NCBI RefSeq assembly: GCF_004762035.2
Contig: NZ_SIJK02000011.1
Span: 1-64,000, forward strand
Reading direction: 5' to 3'
Length of the DNA stretch: 64,000 nt
Source of the DNA: Candidatus Chloroploca mongolica
Lineage (GTDB): Bacteria > Chloroflexota > Chloroflexia > Chloroflexales > Chloroflexaceae
This document shows, one piece after another, positions 1 to 9,544 of this stretch. The notes under the pieces are model-generated. The model was not told the DNA's origin, made no database searches, and saw nothing but the letters and a program-made list of their open reading frames with translations. The position numbers and the translations under genes were made by a program. Numbering within the stretch: position 1 is the first letter of the stretch; each line of letters begins with the position of its first letter.

Positions 1-970
1 CGATGATATCGGCGACGTGGGTGCCGTGGCCTTCAAAGTCAATCGGGTTGCTATCGGTGATAATGGTCGTATTGGTCGAACCATCAGGATTGAGAGAACC
101 CCACTGCTCACCGAGCCAGTCAAAGCCACCCTTGATGCGCGGGGCCGCCGGGCCAAAGAGCGCCGGATCGGCGGGTTGCGCATAGGCACAATCAGGATCG
201 TGGGCAGCTGCGCGATCACAATCAGGGCTATCGCCATAGTAGGCGGCTTCCCAGCCAGCCTCGGTTCCTGGGCCACCAAAAGCCAGGTGGCTAAAGTCAA
301 TCCCCGAGTCAATGACGGCAACTTTGACCCCAGCACCGGTGACATCCAGGCTTTGCAGCGTGCTGGCTCCGATGAAGGGCACCGTCTCGGTCAGGTCACG
401 CGTGTAATTGCGCACATGCGAAAGCCGCTCGACGCCAGCAATCCGGCTCACGCGGCCAGCAAGGTTGGCCGGCATCTGCACGGCAAGGCCACTGCTGAGC
501 GTGGTGAAACGATAGATCACCGTCCCGCCGAGGGCCTCGATCTCACTGCCGACCCGCGTCTGCACCTGGGCAATGCGGTTGGCATACGCAGCGCGCTGGG
601 CACCGCTAATGCTCACCTGCTCGACCAAGGCGGGCATATCCAGATAGACCACGACATCGATCACCTCGTCGCCCATGGCTTCGAGGGTGGGAATGGTGGT
701 GTCCTCGCCACGTTGGGCAGCCGGAATCACGGCACCACGAGGGGCGATCCGATCACGGGCAACCAGGCCAGCGATCAGCGCCGCGTCTTCAGGGGAGACG
801 CGCTCATACAGGAATGCGTCGAGATCTGCCTCTGAGACGGGGACAATCCGTTCTGGCGCGGCGGTGAACGACCCGCTGCCCAGATTGCTTTGCGCAAACG
901 TGAACGCAAAGCCCGACACTAGCATTGCCAAGGCCAGTGTGACCAACAACCAACGACCACGACCCAACAT
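1..970 (-). CDS. Secreted subtilisin-like serine protease (S8), N-terminal part
   Basis: Reading leftward from the ATG at 970, the frame stays open to the window edge, so only about the first 323 residues are present. The protein starts with a hydrophobic signal segment (residues about 7-26), followed by an I9-like propeptide region (about 85-205). The subtilase domain then begins: the catalytic Asp is D221 in VAVIDSGID and the catalytic His is H315 in HGTHVADI. The catalytic Ser lies outside the window. A strong AAGGAGG ribosome site sits just before the ATG. This is probably an exported peptidase that matures by cleavage of its propeptide. Family assignment is firm; substrate is unknown. 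Confidence 0.9.
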   Translation of the reverse strand, partial: MLGRGRWLLVTLALAMLVSGFAFTFAQSNLGSGSFTAAPERIVPVSEADLDAFLYERVSPEDAALIAGLVARDRIAPRGAVIPAAQRGEDTTIPTLEAMGDEVIDVVVYLDMPALVEQVSISGAQRAAYANRIAQVQTRVGSEIEALGGTVIYRFTTLSSGLAVQMPANLAGRVSRIAGVERLSHVRNYTRDLTETVPFIGASTLQSLDVTGAGVKVAVIDSGIDFSHLAFGGPGTEAGWEAAYYGDSPDCDRAAAHDPDCAYAQPADPALFGPAAPRIKGGFDWLGEQWGSLNPDGSTNTTIITDSNPIDFEGHGTHVADII

Positions 971-1276
971 TCGTGCCTCCTTCAATATACCCAACGAGCC
1001 AGCATTGGCCGATGAGATCAGGGGATGGACCCTGTCAGGTGGTACAACTCTGCTGTTGCGACACTTGACCGGTCTGCGCGTTCACAATCCAGATGAATTC
1101 AGGCTGCAAGGAAAGGCTGATGAGCAGTACAATTCTACAACGTACTGACATCTGAAAATGTGGAGTATAGAAATGATTATGAGTGAGGAGGGTCGAAACC
1201 ATATGTTTGATGCTTATGGGAAGCCGGTTGTCTATTGTACCATTACTTGGTTCATTTTGGAAGAGCTTTGTTTTTT
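971..1276. other. Intergenic, no gene seen
   Basis: This spacer lies between the subtilase start and the composite palindrome downstream of cca. Apart from the subtilase ribosome site (AAGGAGG near 975-982) and a T-run at 1269-1276, I see no coding frame or clear promoter. Confidence 0.5.
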
Positions 1277-1359
1277 CTGGGGGCCTGTGGCCCCCAGGTA
1301 TTCTGCTTGTGTGTGCCAAAACAGCCAGCTTCGCTGGCTGTTTTGGCACACACAAGCAG
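1277..1359. repeat. Composite palindrome (GGGGCC-type hairpin plus 27-bp hairpin)
   Basis: Two hairpins lie back to back. The first is CTGGGGGCC/GGCCCCCAG (1277-1297, 3-nt loop). The second has a perfect 27-bp stem (1303-1329 with 1333-1359, loop TTC) ending just before the cca stop. No T-run follows on the cca strand; the T-run lies upstream on the plus strand. The element could stabilise or end cca mRNA, or be a REP-like repeat; related composites occur near 17.1, 45.0, 49.3 and 55.5 kb. Confidence 0.75.
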
Positions 1360-1360
1360 T

Positions 1361-2935
1361 CTATATGTTCTGAGTGTCTGCTTCTGAACCCGCCGAGGCA
1401 AGCATGGCGCGTGCGAGTTCAAGTGCCTGGTCGCGGGTCGTGATTTCGCCCGCCGCTTGCGCTTCGGCGATAGCTTGGAGCAGTGTCCCGAGTTGTGGTC
1501 CCTGTTTTAGATTGCATGCAGCCATCAATTCATGGCCGTTGAGCAAAGGTTGGCGTTTTGTCATCGGGGGGGCATAGTAGTGTTGCAACAGCAGTTCAAC
1601 CCAGGCCAGATGGGCCTGCCATCCTGCGGGATCGAGGTTTGGCCCTCGCGTTGCCAGGTGATCGGCGAGTTCATGGAGCAAGAGGTCAGGCCCGGCGTCG
1701 CCGAGGTCACGGAAGAGGCGGGCAACCGCACGCATGGTAAGAACCTCACTGGTGCGGAGTTGGCCGGGGCGCATGTGTTCGCGGATGATCAGCGTGACGT
1801 AGCGGCCATCCCGCCGACTCAGGCGCAAACGCCGCACGGCCAGTGCGGCGCGCTCGGCACCAAGACTCTGGTGTCCATAGAAGGTAACGGTGCCGTCGGG
1901 ATGGGCGACACGGGTTAGTGGTTTGGCATTGTCGTGCAAGAGCGCGGCCAACTTGAGCAGCGCTGCACGGCGATAGTGACCTGCACCACAGGGGGTGCCA
2001 AGCAATGGGGCCAATGTTTCAGCAAAGGGCAAGTTGCGCGTTATGCCCGGGTGCGTCTGCACCGCAACGGGAAGCCAGGCAGGATCAGACTGATCATCGC
2101 TGGCAGCAGACCGGCGAACCGAGTCTTCACCAAACAAACCACTGAGCAACCAATCAAGGGCGGCGACTGTTTCCAGGCTATGGGCCAGGACAGGCAGAAA
2201 GTGGACAATCGGCTGACTACAGGTACGGGAGGCTTCGAGTTCGGGCAAAATGATGGTGAGCGCACCGCAGGCATCGAGGTAGTGCAACCAGGGTGCCGAC
2301 ACAGGGGCATCGAGCAATTTGAGCAACTCGTCGCTGATGCGTTCAGCGGCCACGGTTGCCAGCGCCGGGGCGGTGGCACGCATCAGTGGGAGCAAGGTTG
2401 CATGCGGTTGTACCCCGAGGCGCGCACAAAAGCGAGCGGCCCGGACAACACGCAATGGATCATCAGCAAGACTCGTCGGGCTACACGGACGGAGCAACCC
2501 GGCTTGTAGATCGGCGAGCCCCCCGGTTGGATCGAGCCAGGCCGCATCGGGTACGCCATCACCAAAAGTAGCAGTCGGCTGCTTCCAAAAGTCGAGGGGT
2601 AACGCCAATGCGTTGAGCGTAAAATCACGGAGTGCGAGATCTGCTTCGATGGTTGGCGCACGCAGACCTGCCAGATCGAGCGTGAGCGGCTGTGCCCCGG
2701 TGATGACGACCCGCCCAGTCGCCCGGGCTTCGTCAAGCCCGACAAACGAGGCCCCTCGCGCATCAGCATAGGCACGGGCAAGCTGATAGCCATCGGTTGC
2801 CACAGCAATATCCAGGTCAGTGGGAACCTCGCCGCGAGCGAGATCGCGGGCGGCCCCCCCGACGAGCCATGCCTCAACGCCTCGTGCGGCACAGAAATGG
2901 GCCAGTTCAGCAAGGTTTGTCTGTAGATCATGCAT
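1361..2935 (-). CDS. cca: CCA tRNA nucleotidyltransferase with HD domain
   Basis: This protein of about 524 residues adds or repairs the 3' CCA end of tRNA. The class II nucleotidyltransferase head shows LVGGAARD (about residues 25-32) and the metal-binding DLDIAV (about 41-46). The family motifs LRDFTLNALA and DDPLRVVRAARF follow, and ERISDELLKLL stands for the nucleotide-binding helix. The C-terminal half contains an HD phosphohydrolase motif (LLHDNAKP, then YGHQSLGA), as in bacterial CCA enzymes with 2',3'-phosphodiesterase activity. It reads on the minus strand as a single-gene unit, with a long palindrome right after its stop. The alternative of a poly(A) polymerase is less likely given the HD domain. 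Confidence 0.9.
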   Translation of the reverse strand: MHDLQTNLAELAHFCAARGVEAWLVGGAARDLARGEVPTDLDIAVATDGYQLARAYADARGASFVGLDEARATGRVVITGAQPLTLDLAGLRAPTIEADLALRDFTLNALALPLDFWKQPTATFGDGVPDAAWLDPTGGLADLQAGLLRPCSPTSLADDPLRVVRAARFCARLGVQPHATLLPLMRATAPALATVAAERISDELLKLLDAPVSAPWLHYLDACGALTIILPELEASRTCSQPIVHFLPVLAHSLETVAALDWLLSGLFGEDSVRRSAASDDQSDPAWLPVAVQTHPGITRNLPFAETLAPLLGTPCGAGHYRRAALLKLAALLHDNAKPLTRVAHPDGTVTFYGHQSLGAERAALAVRRLRLSRRDGRYVTLIIREHMRPGQLRTSEVLTMRAVARLFRDLGDAGPDLLLHELADHLATRGPNLDPAGWQAHLAWVELLLQHYYAPPMTKRQPLLNGHELMAACNLKQGPQLGTLLQAIAEAQAAGEITTRDQALELARAMLASAGSEADTQNI

Positions 2936-3065
2936 AGCGTTACCCGAGAGACGTCGTTCAGATGAAGCTTAGCCCCCTACGTGGTCATCTCGGCAGCATA
3001 TCAGGAGTGCGCTTGCATCTTCTGCCGTCGTCGTCATGGTCTTCGAGAAATGAATCCGCTAGACA

Positions 3066-3098
3066 AGACCTCAGAGGTCTGTCAGACCTCTGAGGTCT
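3066..3098. repeat. Perfect 15-bp hairpin at the end of the methyltransferase gene
   Basis: AGACCTCAGAGGTCT and its exact complement are separated by GTC. The right arm overlaps the methyltransferase stop codon by two bases. Each arm is itself near-palindromic. It probably marks the 3' end of the methyltransferase/ABC-F transcript, although no T-run follows on that strand. Confidence 0.6.
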
Positions 3099-3870
3099 AA
3101 CGTTTGCAGGCATGATACACGATACGTGGCGCATCAGCCGGGGCTAGCTCCCAGCGAGGGGTGCGACGGGTGACGAGGGTCAGCCCAGCGGCAGCGAGGG
3201 CGGCCTCCACATCATTGTCTGACCAGGCGCGCTCGGTATGGGTTTCGCTCCCAGGCCACCAGCGCCCGGTATCGTCACGGACAAACCAGCCAATGTGGCC
3301 TGTCGCAAGGCGACGGTCTGGATCATAGTTGAGGCGATTATACACGAGGATACCCTGGTCATCATAGACGACCTGATCGCTTTCGGTCCAGGTCTTGAAT
3401 TCGTGCTCGGTATTGAGGTCAAAAAAGAGATGACCGCCTGGCTTGAGTAGATAGCTAGCACTGGTCAAGACCTGAGCAAGCTCGTGATCAACTGTCAGAT
3501 AGTTAAGACTATCATAGAGGCAGGTGATAAGTTCGAAGCTCGCAGGTTCCAGGGCTGCTTGATGCAGTAAAGGGCCTGCTGGTGGACTGGAAGGCAACGC
3601 ACGCAGATCGGCCTCGATCAAGGTCACCGCAAAACCAGCTGCCCGGGCACGGGCGTGAGCGAAGGCAAGCATCTGGGGCGAGCGGTCAACGCCGACGGTT
3701 CTGAGCCCGGCGGCAGCAAAGACGAAGGCAGCCGCCCCCGTCCCACAGGCAAGATCAAGCACCCGTCTGGGCCTGTGGGGCAACGCTGCCAGAATGCGCT
3801 CGGCAAGGGTCGCAGCAAAAGCGGCCTGGCCGATCGCATCATAGATAGATGCGTAGTCATGGTAGATCAC
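3097..3870 (-). CDS. Class I SAM-dependent methyltransferase
   Basis: The 257-residue protein has the Rossmann methyltransferase motif I VLDLACGTG (residues about 37-45), an acidic motif II ending TVGVDRSPQML, and a motif IV region FELITCLYDSLNYL typical of small-molecule methyltransferases of the Methyltransf_25 type. The substrate cannot be deduced. It begins 3 bases after the stop of the ABC-F gene, so the two are almost certainly cotranscribed. Its stop is overlapped by a hairpin. Confidence 0.85.
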   Translation of the reverse strand: MIYHDYASIYDAIGQAAFAATLAERILAALPHRPRRVLDLACGTGAAAFVFAAAGLRTVGVDRSPQMLAFAHARARAAGFAVTLIEADLRALPSSPPAGPLLHQAALEPASFELITCLYDSLNYLTVDHELAQVLTSASYLLKPGGHLFFDLNTEHEFKTWTESDQVVYDDQGILVYNRLNYDPDRRLATGHIGWFVRDDTGRWWPGSETHTERAWSDNDVEAALAAAGLTLVTRRTPRWELAPADAPRIVYHACKR

Positions 3871-3873
3871 GGC

Positions 3874-5814
3874 TTAGGCGGCGAGTTGCTCCCACTGGGC
3901 ATATTTGGCGGCAAGTAGCGTCTCAAGCTCGGCGTATTGCGTGCCAAGGTCGGTGATCTGCTTGATATTCTGGGCCGTACTAGCGGCTTCTAGCTCGATT
4001 TTGAGCCGCTCAAGCTCTTGTTCGAGCAGGGCAACTTCTTGTTCGAGCAGGGCAAGACGCCGCTTACGCTGACGTTCTTCGGGATTCTGGCGAAGGGGCT
4101 CGGGCCGGGACGCTTGCGCCGTCGGCGAAGCGCTGGGCAACTCGGCTTCCCGTGGTTCGGGTTCCCGAGGCGCCCGGGCCGCTTCAGCTTCACGGCTCGT
4201 GACAAAATCGGTATAACCACCGATATATTCCCGGGCACGGCCCTGGTCTACGAACCAGATCTTATCGGCGAGCGCATCAATGAAATAGCGGTCGTGTGAG
4301 ACAAAGAGGATCGAACCGGGATATTCTTTGAGCACCCCCTCAAGCGCTTCACGGGCACCGATATCGAGGTGATTGGTTGGCTCGTCGAGGATCAGCAAAT
4401 TGCCAGGCAGCAACGTCAATTGGGCCAGCGCCACCCGCGAGCGTTCGCCGCCGCTCAGGTCGCCGACCCGCTTGAAGACATCATCGCCACTGAAGAGGAA
4501 ACGACCAAGAAGATTGCGGGCGGCAGGCTCCCCTAGGTTTGGCCGAACCCTGGTCAATTCTTCAATCACGGTCGCATTCCAATCGAGCACATCGTGGCCT
4601 TGCGCATAGTAGCCAGGGTGAACCTGGTGGCCGAGCCGTGGATGCCCCTGGAGGGGCTTGAGTTCATTGAGGATTGTGCGCAACAACGTCGTCTTGCCGC
4701 TGCCATTGGGACCAAGCAGCGCGACCCGGTCGCCACGATGTATCGCCAGATCATCGGCGCGGAGCAAGACGCGCGGATCAGAGACACTGGTGCGGTCGCC
4801 AGGGTACCCAATCACCAGGTTATCGAGGGCAAGCACAAGTTCACCGCTGCGCAACTGCGTATCGAGGAAGAGACGCAATTTGGCCTGATCCTTCGGGCGT
4901 TGCACCAGACTATCACGCTTGAGCCGATCGAGGCGTTTCTCACGGCCTTTCGCCTCGCGGGCACGCTGACCAGCCTTGTAGCGCCGGATAAAATCCTCGG
5001 TTTTGGCGATGTAATCCTGCTGCGCCTGAAACTCCTTGAGGCGTCGCTCCATCCGTTCAGCCTTGAGTTCCAGATATTTATTGTAGGCGGCAGGGTATTC
5101 TTCGAGACGACCGGCATCAATTTCGAGCGTGCGTTTCGTCACTCGATCAAGGAAATAGCGATCGTGCGAAATAACGATGAGCGTACCGTCCCAATTGCGA
5201 AGAAACTGCTCGAGCCACTCGAGCGCTTGCATATCGAGGTGATTGGTCGGCTCATCGAGGAGCAACAGATCAGGATCCGAAAGCAGCGTGGCCGCGAGGG
5301 CCGCACGGGTCTTCTGCCCACCAGAAAACTGACTGAGGCGCTGTTGGTGCTGAGCCTCGTGAAAGCCCAGGCCCTGGAGGGTTCGTTTGATGCGCGGCTC
5401 GATCTCATAGCCGCCGCCGTGCTCAAAGCGTGCGCTCAACTCACCATACGCTTCCATTGCCTCGGCCCAACCGGGGGCATCGGTCACGGCAATGACTGGC
5501 TCGAGCGCAAGCATCTCGGCCTGCAGATCGGCCAGATTGCTCAGCGCTGCCTCCATCTCTTCCCAGAGCGTTCGGTCACCTTGAAAGCGCACCTCTTGGG
5601 CCAGATAGGCCACACGCAAGCCACGTGCAGCGGCGACCTGGCCGCTATCGGGTGCCTCGAGACCAGCAATGATTTTGAGCAACGTACTCTTGCCGGCACC
5701 ATTAACACCAACAAGGGCTACTTTATCACCACGGGCAACCTGAAAACTCAGATCCCGAAAGATCTGCTCGGCTCCATAATACTTGCCCAGATTGCCAACA
5801 CTTAACAACGTCAT
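3874..5814 (-). CDS. ABC-F family ATPase (ribosome-associated type)
   Basis: About 646 residues with two ATP-binding cassettes and no membrane segment, the hallmark of ABC-F proteins that act on the ribosome. Walker A motifs are GVNGAGKST and GPNGSGKTT; signatures are FSGGQKTRAALA and LSGGERSRVALA; Walker B stretches are LLLLDEPTNHLD and LLILDEPTNHLD. A charged linker separates the cassettes, and the C-terminus is a predicted coiled coil rich in Leu, Glu and Gln, as in Uup/EttA relatives. I start at the ATG at 5814 (MTLLSVGNLGKYYG), preceded by TTAGG, rather than the upstream in-frame ATG at 5847. Whether it gives antibiotic protection or a housekeeping translation function is open. Confidence 0.9.
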   Translation of the reverse strand: MTLLSVGNLGKYYGAEQIFRDLSFQVARGDKVALVGVNGAGKSTLLKIIAGLEAPDSGQVAAARGLRVAYLAQEVRFQGDRTLWEEMEAALSNLADLQAEMLALEPVIAVTDAPGWAEAMEAYGELSARFEHGGGYEIEPRIKRTLQGLGFHEAQHQQRLSQFSGGQKTRAALAATLLSDPDLLLLDEPTNHLDMQALEWLEQFLRNWDGTLIVISHDRYFLDRVTKRTLEIDAGRLEEYPAAYNKYLELKAERMERRLKEFQAQQDYIAKTEDFIRRYKAGQRAREAKGREKRLDRLKRDSLVQRPKDQAKLRLFLDTQLRSGELVLALDNLVIGYPGDRTSVSDPRVLLRADDLAIHRGDRVALLGPNGSGKTTLLRTILNELKPLQGHPRLGHQVHPGYYAQGHDVLDWNATVIEELTRVRPNLGEPAARNLLGRFLFSGDDVFKRVGDLSGGERSRVALAQLTLLPGNLLILDEPTNHLDIGAREALEGVLKEYPGSILFVSHDRYFIDALADKIWFVDQGRAREYIGGYTDFVTSREAEAARAPREPEPREAELPSASPTAQASRPEPLRQNPEERQRKRRLALLEQEVALLEQELERLKIELEAASTAQNIKQITDLGTQYAELETLLAAKYAQWEQLAA

Positions 5815-5912
5815 AGCACGCCTAAAAACTTCCTCGTACGGATACAATCACCATCACTCATCATTATACCATTGCCCGTGCCAAACACCGGCCTTTGCCC
5901 CATGCCACTCGG

Positions 5913-5960
5913 CCTTCTGCGCTGGTTCGGCGAGCTTGCTCGCCGAACCAGCGCAGAAGG
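5913..5960. repeat. Perfect 22-bp hairpin upstream of the membrane protein gene
   Basis: The stem 5913-5934 pairs exactly with 5939-5960 around CTTG. It sits between divergent genes (ABC-F leftward, membrane protein rightward), where a terminator is not expected. It resembles the other gene-specific long palindromes of the window. Confidence 0.65.
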
Positions 5961-6068
5961 TCTACAAACCCTGTAACCTTTTTGTGCAACGCTGCATCAT
6001 ATCAGCAAAGAAGCGTGCAAAGCGCACAACTGGAAACAAAACGTCTCGATTCTAGGAGGATGGTCTGT

Positions 6069-7316
6069 ATGTTGAATGTTGCACAACGTTGGTTTGGTCT
6101 GCGGCGGGATCTTGGTGAGCGCTATTCACCCCTCTATTTTCTGGCCTCGCTGGGGAACGGAGGCATGGCGGTTGCGTTTTTCATTTATCTGAACTTTATG
6201 GTACCGCATCCCCAGACGCCGATTGTCACCTTCGATAGCATTGCGGCGTTCTTGAGTGGTGCTGGTGGCGTACAGAGCTTCCTGGTCTTCTTGGGCATGG
6301 CAGCCATTCTCTTCTTTGCCTTCCGCCATTTGCGCCTGCTCTTCTGGAATTTGCGCGAGTACGCAGCGTTTCGCCGTACACCGGCCTACGAGCGGATGTT
6401 GAACAACAACAGCGCCGTCGCGACCATGGCCTTGCCGTTGACGTTGGGCATGACGGTGAACGTGCTCTTTGCGACCGGGGCCGTCTTTGTGCCGGGTCTC
6501 TGGAACATTGTCGAGTATCTCTTCCCCTTCTCCTTGACCGCTCTGCTCCTGGTTGGCATTCTGGCCCTGCGGATCTTCATGAACTACTTTGGCCGGATGC
6601 TGATGGCAGGCAACTTTGATTACGACAAGAACAACAGCTTTAGCCAGCTTCAGGCGGCGATGGCCTTCTCAATGGTAGCCGTTGGTCTGGCTGCACCTGC
6701 CGCAATGAGTGGCAACAAGATCACGATTACGGTCAGCATTCTTGCTGCGATGCTCTTCCTTGGTGCCGCCGTCTTGATTGGCCTGCCCAAGATGATCCTC
6801 GGCCTGCGTGGGATGCTGCTGAACGGTCTGAACCTCGAAGCCGGCGCAAGTCTCTGGATCCCCATTCCAATCCTGACACTGGCGGGGATCGCCCTGCTGC
6901 GCATCAGCCACGGTCTGCATCACGGCTTTGGCCTGCACACCACCGAGCCGGGGATGATGTTCTTGCTAACGGGCTCGATCCTGATGTTGCAGTTGAACTT
7001 TGCAGTGGGTGGTTTCATTGTCCTGCACAAAGTCGGCTACTTCCGCACCTACCTGATGGGCGAAGGCCGCAGCCCGGCGAGCTATGCGCTGATCTGCCCC
7101 GGTGTCGCCCTCTTCGTCTTCGGAATGTTCTTCTTGCACGTTGGTTTAGTACAGAACGGCGTTGTTGACAAGTTCTCGTTTGGCTACTATGCCGTGCTTG
7201 CACCGCTGGTTGCCATCCAGATCGTCACAATTGCCTCAATTTTCCAACTGGATAGCAAACTCATTCGGCCTGAGGCCGAGGTTGCCCCAGCGGTTGATCC
7301 GGTCGCAGCGCGATAA
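6069..7316 (+). CDS. Polytopic membrane protein, possibly TsoY-like
   Basis: A 415-residue, very hydrophobic protein with roughly ten transmembrane segments. The start at 6069 is chosen because AGGAGG (6054-6059) lies 9 bases upstream; the in-frame ATG at 6060 is too close. Early features are ERYSPLYFLASLGNGG and a segment with MVPHPQTP, which recall the TsoY family of (seleno)proteins related to anion or sulfur-compound transporters. That resemblance is from memory and weak. No in-frame TGA is used. The gene stands alone between two long palindromes. Role unknown; transport is likely from topology. Confidence 0.75.
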   Translation: MLNVAQRWFGLRRDLGERYSPLYFLASLGNGGMAVAFFIYLNFMVPHPQTPIVTFDSIAAFLSGAGGVQSFLVFLGMAAILFFAFRHLRLLFWNLREYAAFRRTPAYERMLNNNSAVATMALPLTLGMTVNVLFATGAVFVPGLWNIVEYLFPFSLTALLLVGILALRIFMNYFGRMLMAGNFDYDKNNSFSQLQAAMAFSMVAVGLAAPAAMSGNKITITVSILAAMLFLGAAVLIGLPKMILGLRGMLLNGLNLEAGASLWIPIPILTLAGIALLRISHGLHHGFGLHTTEPGMMFLLTGSILMLQLNFAVGGFIVLHKVGYFRTYLMGEGRSPASYALICPGVALFVFGMFFLHVGLVQNGVVDKFSFGYYAVLAPLVAIQIVTIASIFQLDSKLIRPEAEVAPAVDPVAAR

Positions 7317-7335
7317 TCGGTGAAGTACCATAGTT

Positions 7336-7390
7336 GCTTCGTGACGAACAAGCAAGCCAGTTTAGCTGGCTTGCTTGTTCGTCACGAAGC
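7336..7390. terminator. Perfect 25-bp hairpin after the membrane protein gene
   Basis: Arms 7336-7360 and 7366-7390 pair exactly with loop TTTAG. It begins 19 bases after the stop of the 6.1-kb membrane protein gene and precedes carA, so it may end that transcript. There is no T-run after the stem. Confidence 0.6.
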
Positions 7391-7476
7391 GAAATGATTC
7401 TTTGGTCATGTTACAATAGGTTCCATCTGAGGTCGTCGTGGGTACGAACCTGGTAAATATATAGATCACAACACCT

Positions 7477-8598
7477 ATGGACGCTGTGCTTGTGCTTGAG
7501 GATGGACGAGTGTTTCCGGGGCGTTCGTTTGGGGCGACCGGTGAACGCATTGGTGAGGTTGTTTTTCATACGGGGATGACTGGCTATCAGGAGATCCTGA
7601 CTGATCCGTCGTATAGCGGGCAGTTGGTGACGATGACGGCCCCCCATATTGGCAATACTGGGGTGAATGATTTTGATCCCGAGTCGTTCAAGCCTCAGGT
7701 GGCTGGTTTCATTGTCCGTGCCTATAGCGAGGATTATAGTTCGTGGCGTGCCCGCGGCAGCCTGGCGCAGTTGCTGCGTGACCACCAGATTGTGGCGATT
7801 GCCGAGATTGATACACGCGCCCTGACGCGCCATATCCGTACGGCAGGGGCCATGCGTGGCATTATTTCAACCACTGGTGAGGCGGTGGCAACCCTGCTCG
7901 CCAAGACCCGCCAGGCCCCCTCTATGGAAGGCCTCGATCTGACGAGGGTGGTGACCTGCGATGAGTCCTATGGTTGGAGTGAAGGGTCGGCCCCGTTTGG
8001 GCCAGATTATGGCACGACACTGCTGCCACCTCTGACTCGCCATGTGGTCGCGTATGATTTCGGGCTCAAGCGCACCATTCTGCGCCGCCTGGCCGATCAC
8101 GGCTGTCGGGTTACGGTTGTTCCGGCGCAGACTCCGGCCAGCGAGGTGCTGGCGATGCTGCCTGATGGGGTCTTCTATTCCAATGGGCCGGGTGATCCTG
8201 CAGCGGCGGCCTATGCGGTCGAGACGCTGCGTGAATTGCTTGGCAAGGTGCCCGTCTTTGGTATTTGTCTGGGGCATCAGTTGATGGGCTTGGCGCTCGG
8301 CGGGCGTACCTACAAGCTTCCGTTTGGGCATCACGGGGCCAATCATCCCGTACGCTATCTGCCCACCGGGCGGGTCGAGATTACGTCGCAAAACCATGGG
8401 TTTGCCGTCGACCCCGACAGTCTGCCAGCCGAGGTGGAGATTACGCATATTAATTTGAATGATCAGACGGTCGAAGGGCTGCGCCATCCTGGCCTGCGCT
8501 GTTTCAGTGTGCAGTACCATCCCGAAGCCGGGCCCGGCCCGCACGATGCAACCTACCTCTTCCGCGACTTTGTCAACATGATGGAGGCCAAAGGTTGA
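7477..8598 (+). CDS. carA: Carbamoyl-phosphate synthase, glutamine-hydrolysing small subunit
   Basis: The 373-residue protein supplies ammonia from glutamine to CarB for carbamoyl phosphate, the precursor of arginine and pyrimidines. The N-terminal CarA domain ([14 protein letters not shown], then [17 protein letters not shown]) is followed by a class I glutamine amidotransferase with nucleophile C264 in GICLGHQ and partners H348 and E350 in [10 protein letters not shown]. Length is typical. carB is not adjacent. The downstream methylase-like gene starts within the carA stop, so it is translationally coupled. Confidence 0.96.
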   Translation: MDAVLVLEDGRVFPGRSFGATGERIGEVVFHTGMTGYQEILTDPSYSGQLVTMTAPHIGNTGVNDFDPESFKPQVAGFIVRAYSEDYSSWRARGSLAQLLRDHQIVAIAEIDTRALTRHIRTAGAMRGIISTTGEAVATLLAKTRQAPSMEGLDLTRVVTCDESYGWSEGSAPFGPDYGTTLLPPLTRHVVAYDFGLKRTILRRLADHGCRVTVVPAQTPASEVLAMLPDGVFYSNGPGDPAAAAYAVETLRELLGKVPVFGICLGHQLMGLALGGRTYKLPFGHHGANHPVRYLPTGRVEITSQNHGFAVDPDSLPAEVEITHINLNDQTVEGLRHPGLRCFSVQYHPEAGPGPHDATYLFRDFVNMMEAKG

Positions 8599-9440
8599 CC
8601 GAGCCGCCAGAGGGCGACGTTGATCCGCGGAACCGCCTGAATGAATTGACGGGCCGCGAGTGGGTCTATGCGTTGCGCTCGGTGATCAGTACGGCGTATC
8701 CAACCAGCGGACCCGAGAGCTATGCCCACGATCTGCGGCGGAAGCATCCGTCGCCCAAGCCACCGCAGTTGCTGGCCGAACTGGTGCGGTTTTTTACACG
8801 ACGTGATGGGCGCGTGCTTGATCCATTTGCCGGTGTGGGGGGTACCTTGCTCGCCTGTTCCCTCGAAGGACGGCAGGCGGTAGGAGTCGACCTGGAACCA
8901 CGGTATGGCGCGATCTACCAGGCGGTCTGTGAACGTCTCGGTCTTGCCCCACAACCCTACCTGATTGGGGATGCCCGGCATCTGACGAGCATCCCCGAGG
9001 TACAGGCCGCACCGTTTGATCTGATCCTGACTGATCCGCCATACGCCGCGATGCAGGCCCGTGCGAAGACCGGGGAGCGCAAAAAACGGGGGCAAGGTGC
9101 CGCAACACCCTTTACGCATTCACCGGACGATCTGGGCAACCTCGCGTACAACGCCTTCCTCGACGCCTTGCACGACATCGTGGCTGCGGCCCTTACCCTG
9201 CTCAAACCCCGAGGGCACCTCGTCCTCTTCACCAAAGATCTCCAACCAACCGCCGAACACCACAACATGCTGCATGCCGACATTGTTGCCAGGCTGCGCC
9301 AGCTCCCAGAGCTAGAATACCGTGGCTACCGCATCTGGCACGACCAGAGCATGAACCTCTACCCGTTTGGGTATCCCTTTGCTTTTGTTGCCAACCAGCA
9401 ACATCAGTTTATTTTGATCTTTCGCTATCTCCCAGTGTAG
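8595..9440 (+). CDS. DNA/RNA N-methyltransferase with DPPY motif
   Basis: The 281-residue protein starts at a TTG that overlaps the carA TGA stop, with GGAGG at 8583-8587 inside carA as its ribosome site. It has an SAM-binding [10 protein letters not shown] (about residues 75-84) followed by AVGVDLEP, and the catalytic motif DPPY ([10 protein letters not shown], near residues 143-152), the arrangement of gamma-class N4/N6 amino-methyltransferases and TRM11-like enzymes. No restriction enzyme lies nearby, so it may be an orphan DNA methylase or an RNA guanine/adenine methylase. Substrate is not deducible. Confidence 0.8.
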   Translation: MTEPPEGDVDPRNRLNELTGREWVYALRSVISTAYPTSGPESYAHDLRRKHPSPKPPQLLAELVRFFTRRDGRVLDPFAGVGGTLLACSLEGRQAVGVDLEPRYGAIYQAVCERLGLAPQPYLIGDARHLTSIPEVQAAPFDLILTDPPYAAMQARAKTGERKKRGQGAATPFTHSPDDLGNLAYNAFLDALHDIVAAALTLLKPRGHLVLFTKDLQPTAEHHNMLHADIVARLRQLPELEYRGYRIWHDQSMNLYPFGYPFAFVANQQHQFILIFRYLPV

Positions 9441-9469
9441 CGGCGAAGCCCCTGCCTCAAAGAGTTTGA

Positions 9470-9500
9470 CGCAAAGGCGCAGAGGCGCAAAGGTTTGATG
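9470..9500 (+). repeat. Short GCAAAGGC-type periodic repeat
   Basis: Three near-identical 8-nt units (GCAAAGGC, GCAGAGGC, GCAAAGG) lie in the short spacer before the large membrane protein gene. Similar strings are familiar as dispersed intergenic repeats in various bacteria. Confidence 0.4.
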
Positions 9501-9544
9501 CATTGATGGCGTGATGCGTTCCCAGCGTGGATGAAAGGTCTGTC

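Noticed and set aside
1035-1443. Several short overlapping frames around the 1.3-kb palindrome
   Set aside because: They read through hairpin arms, lack ribosome sites and have no family features.
4594-5805. 403-codon frame antisense to the ABC-F gene
   Set aside because: Shadow of the conserved ABC-F coding sequence; no recognisable domain.
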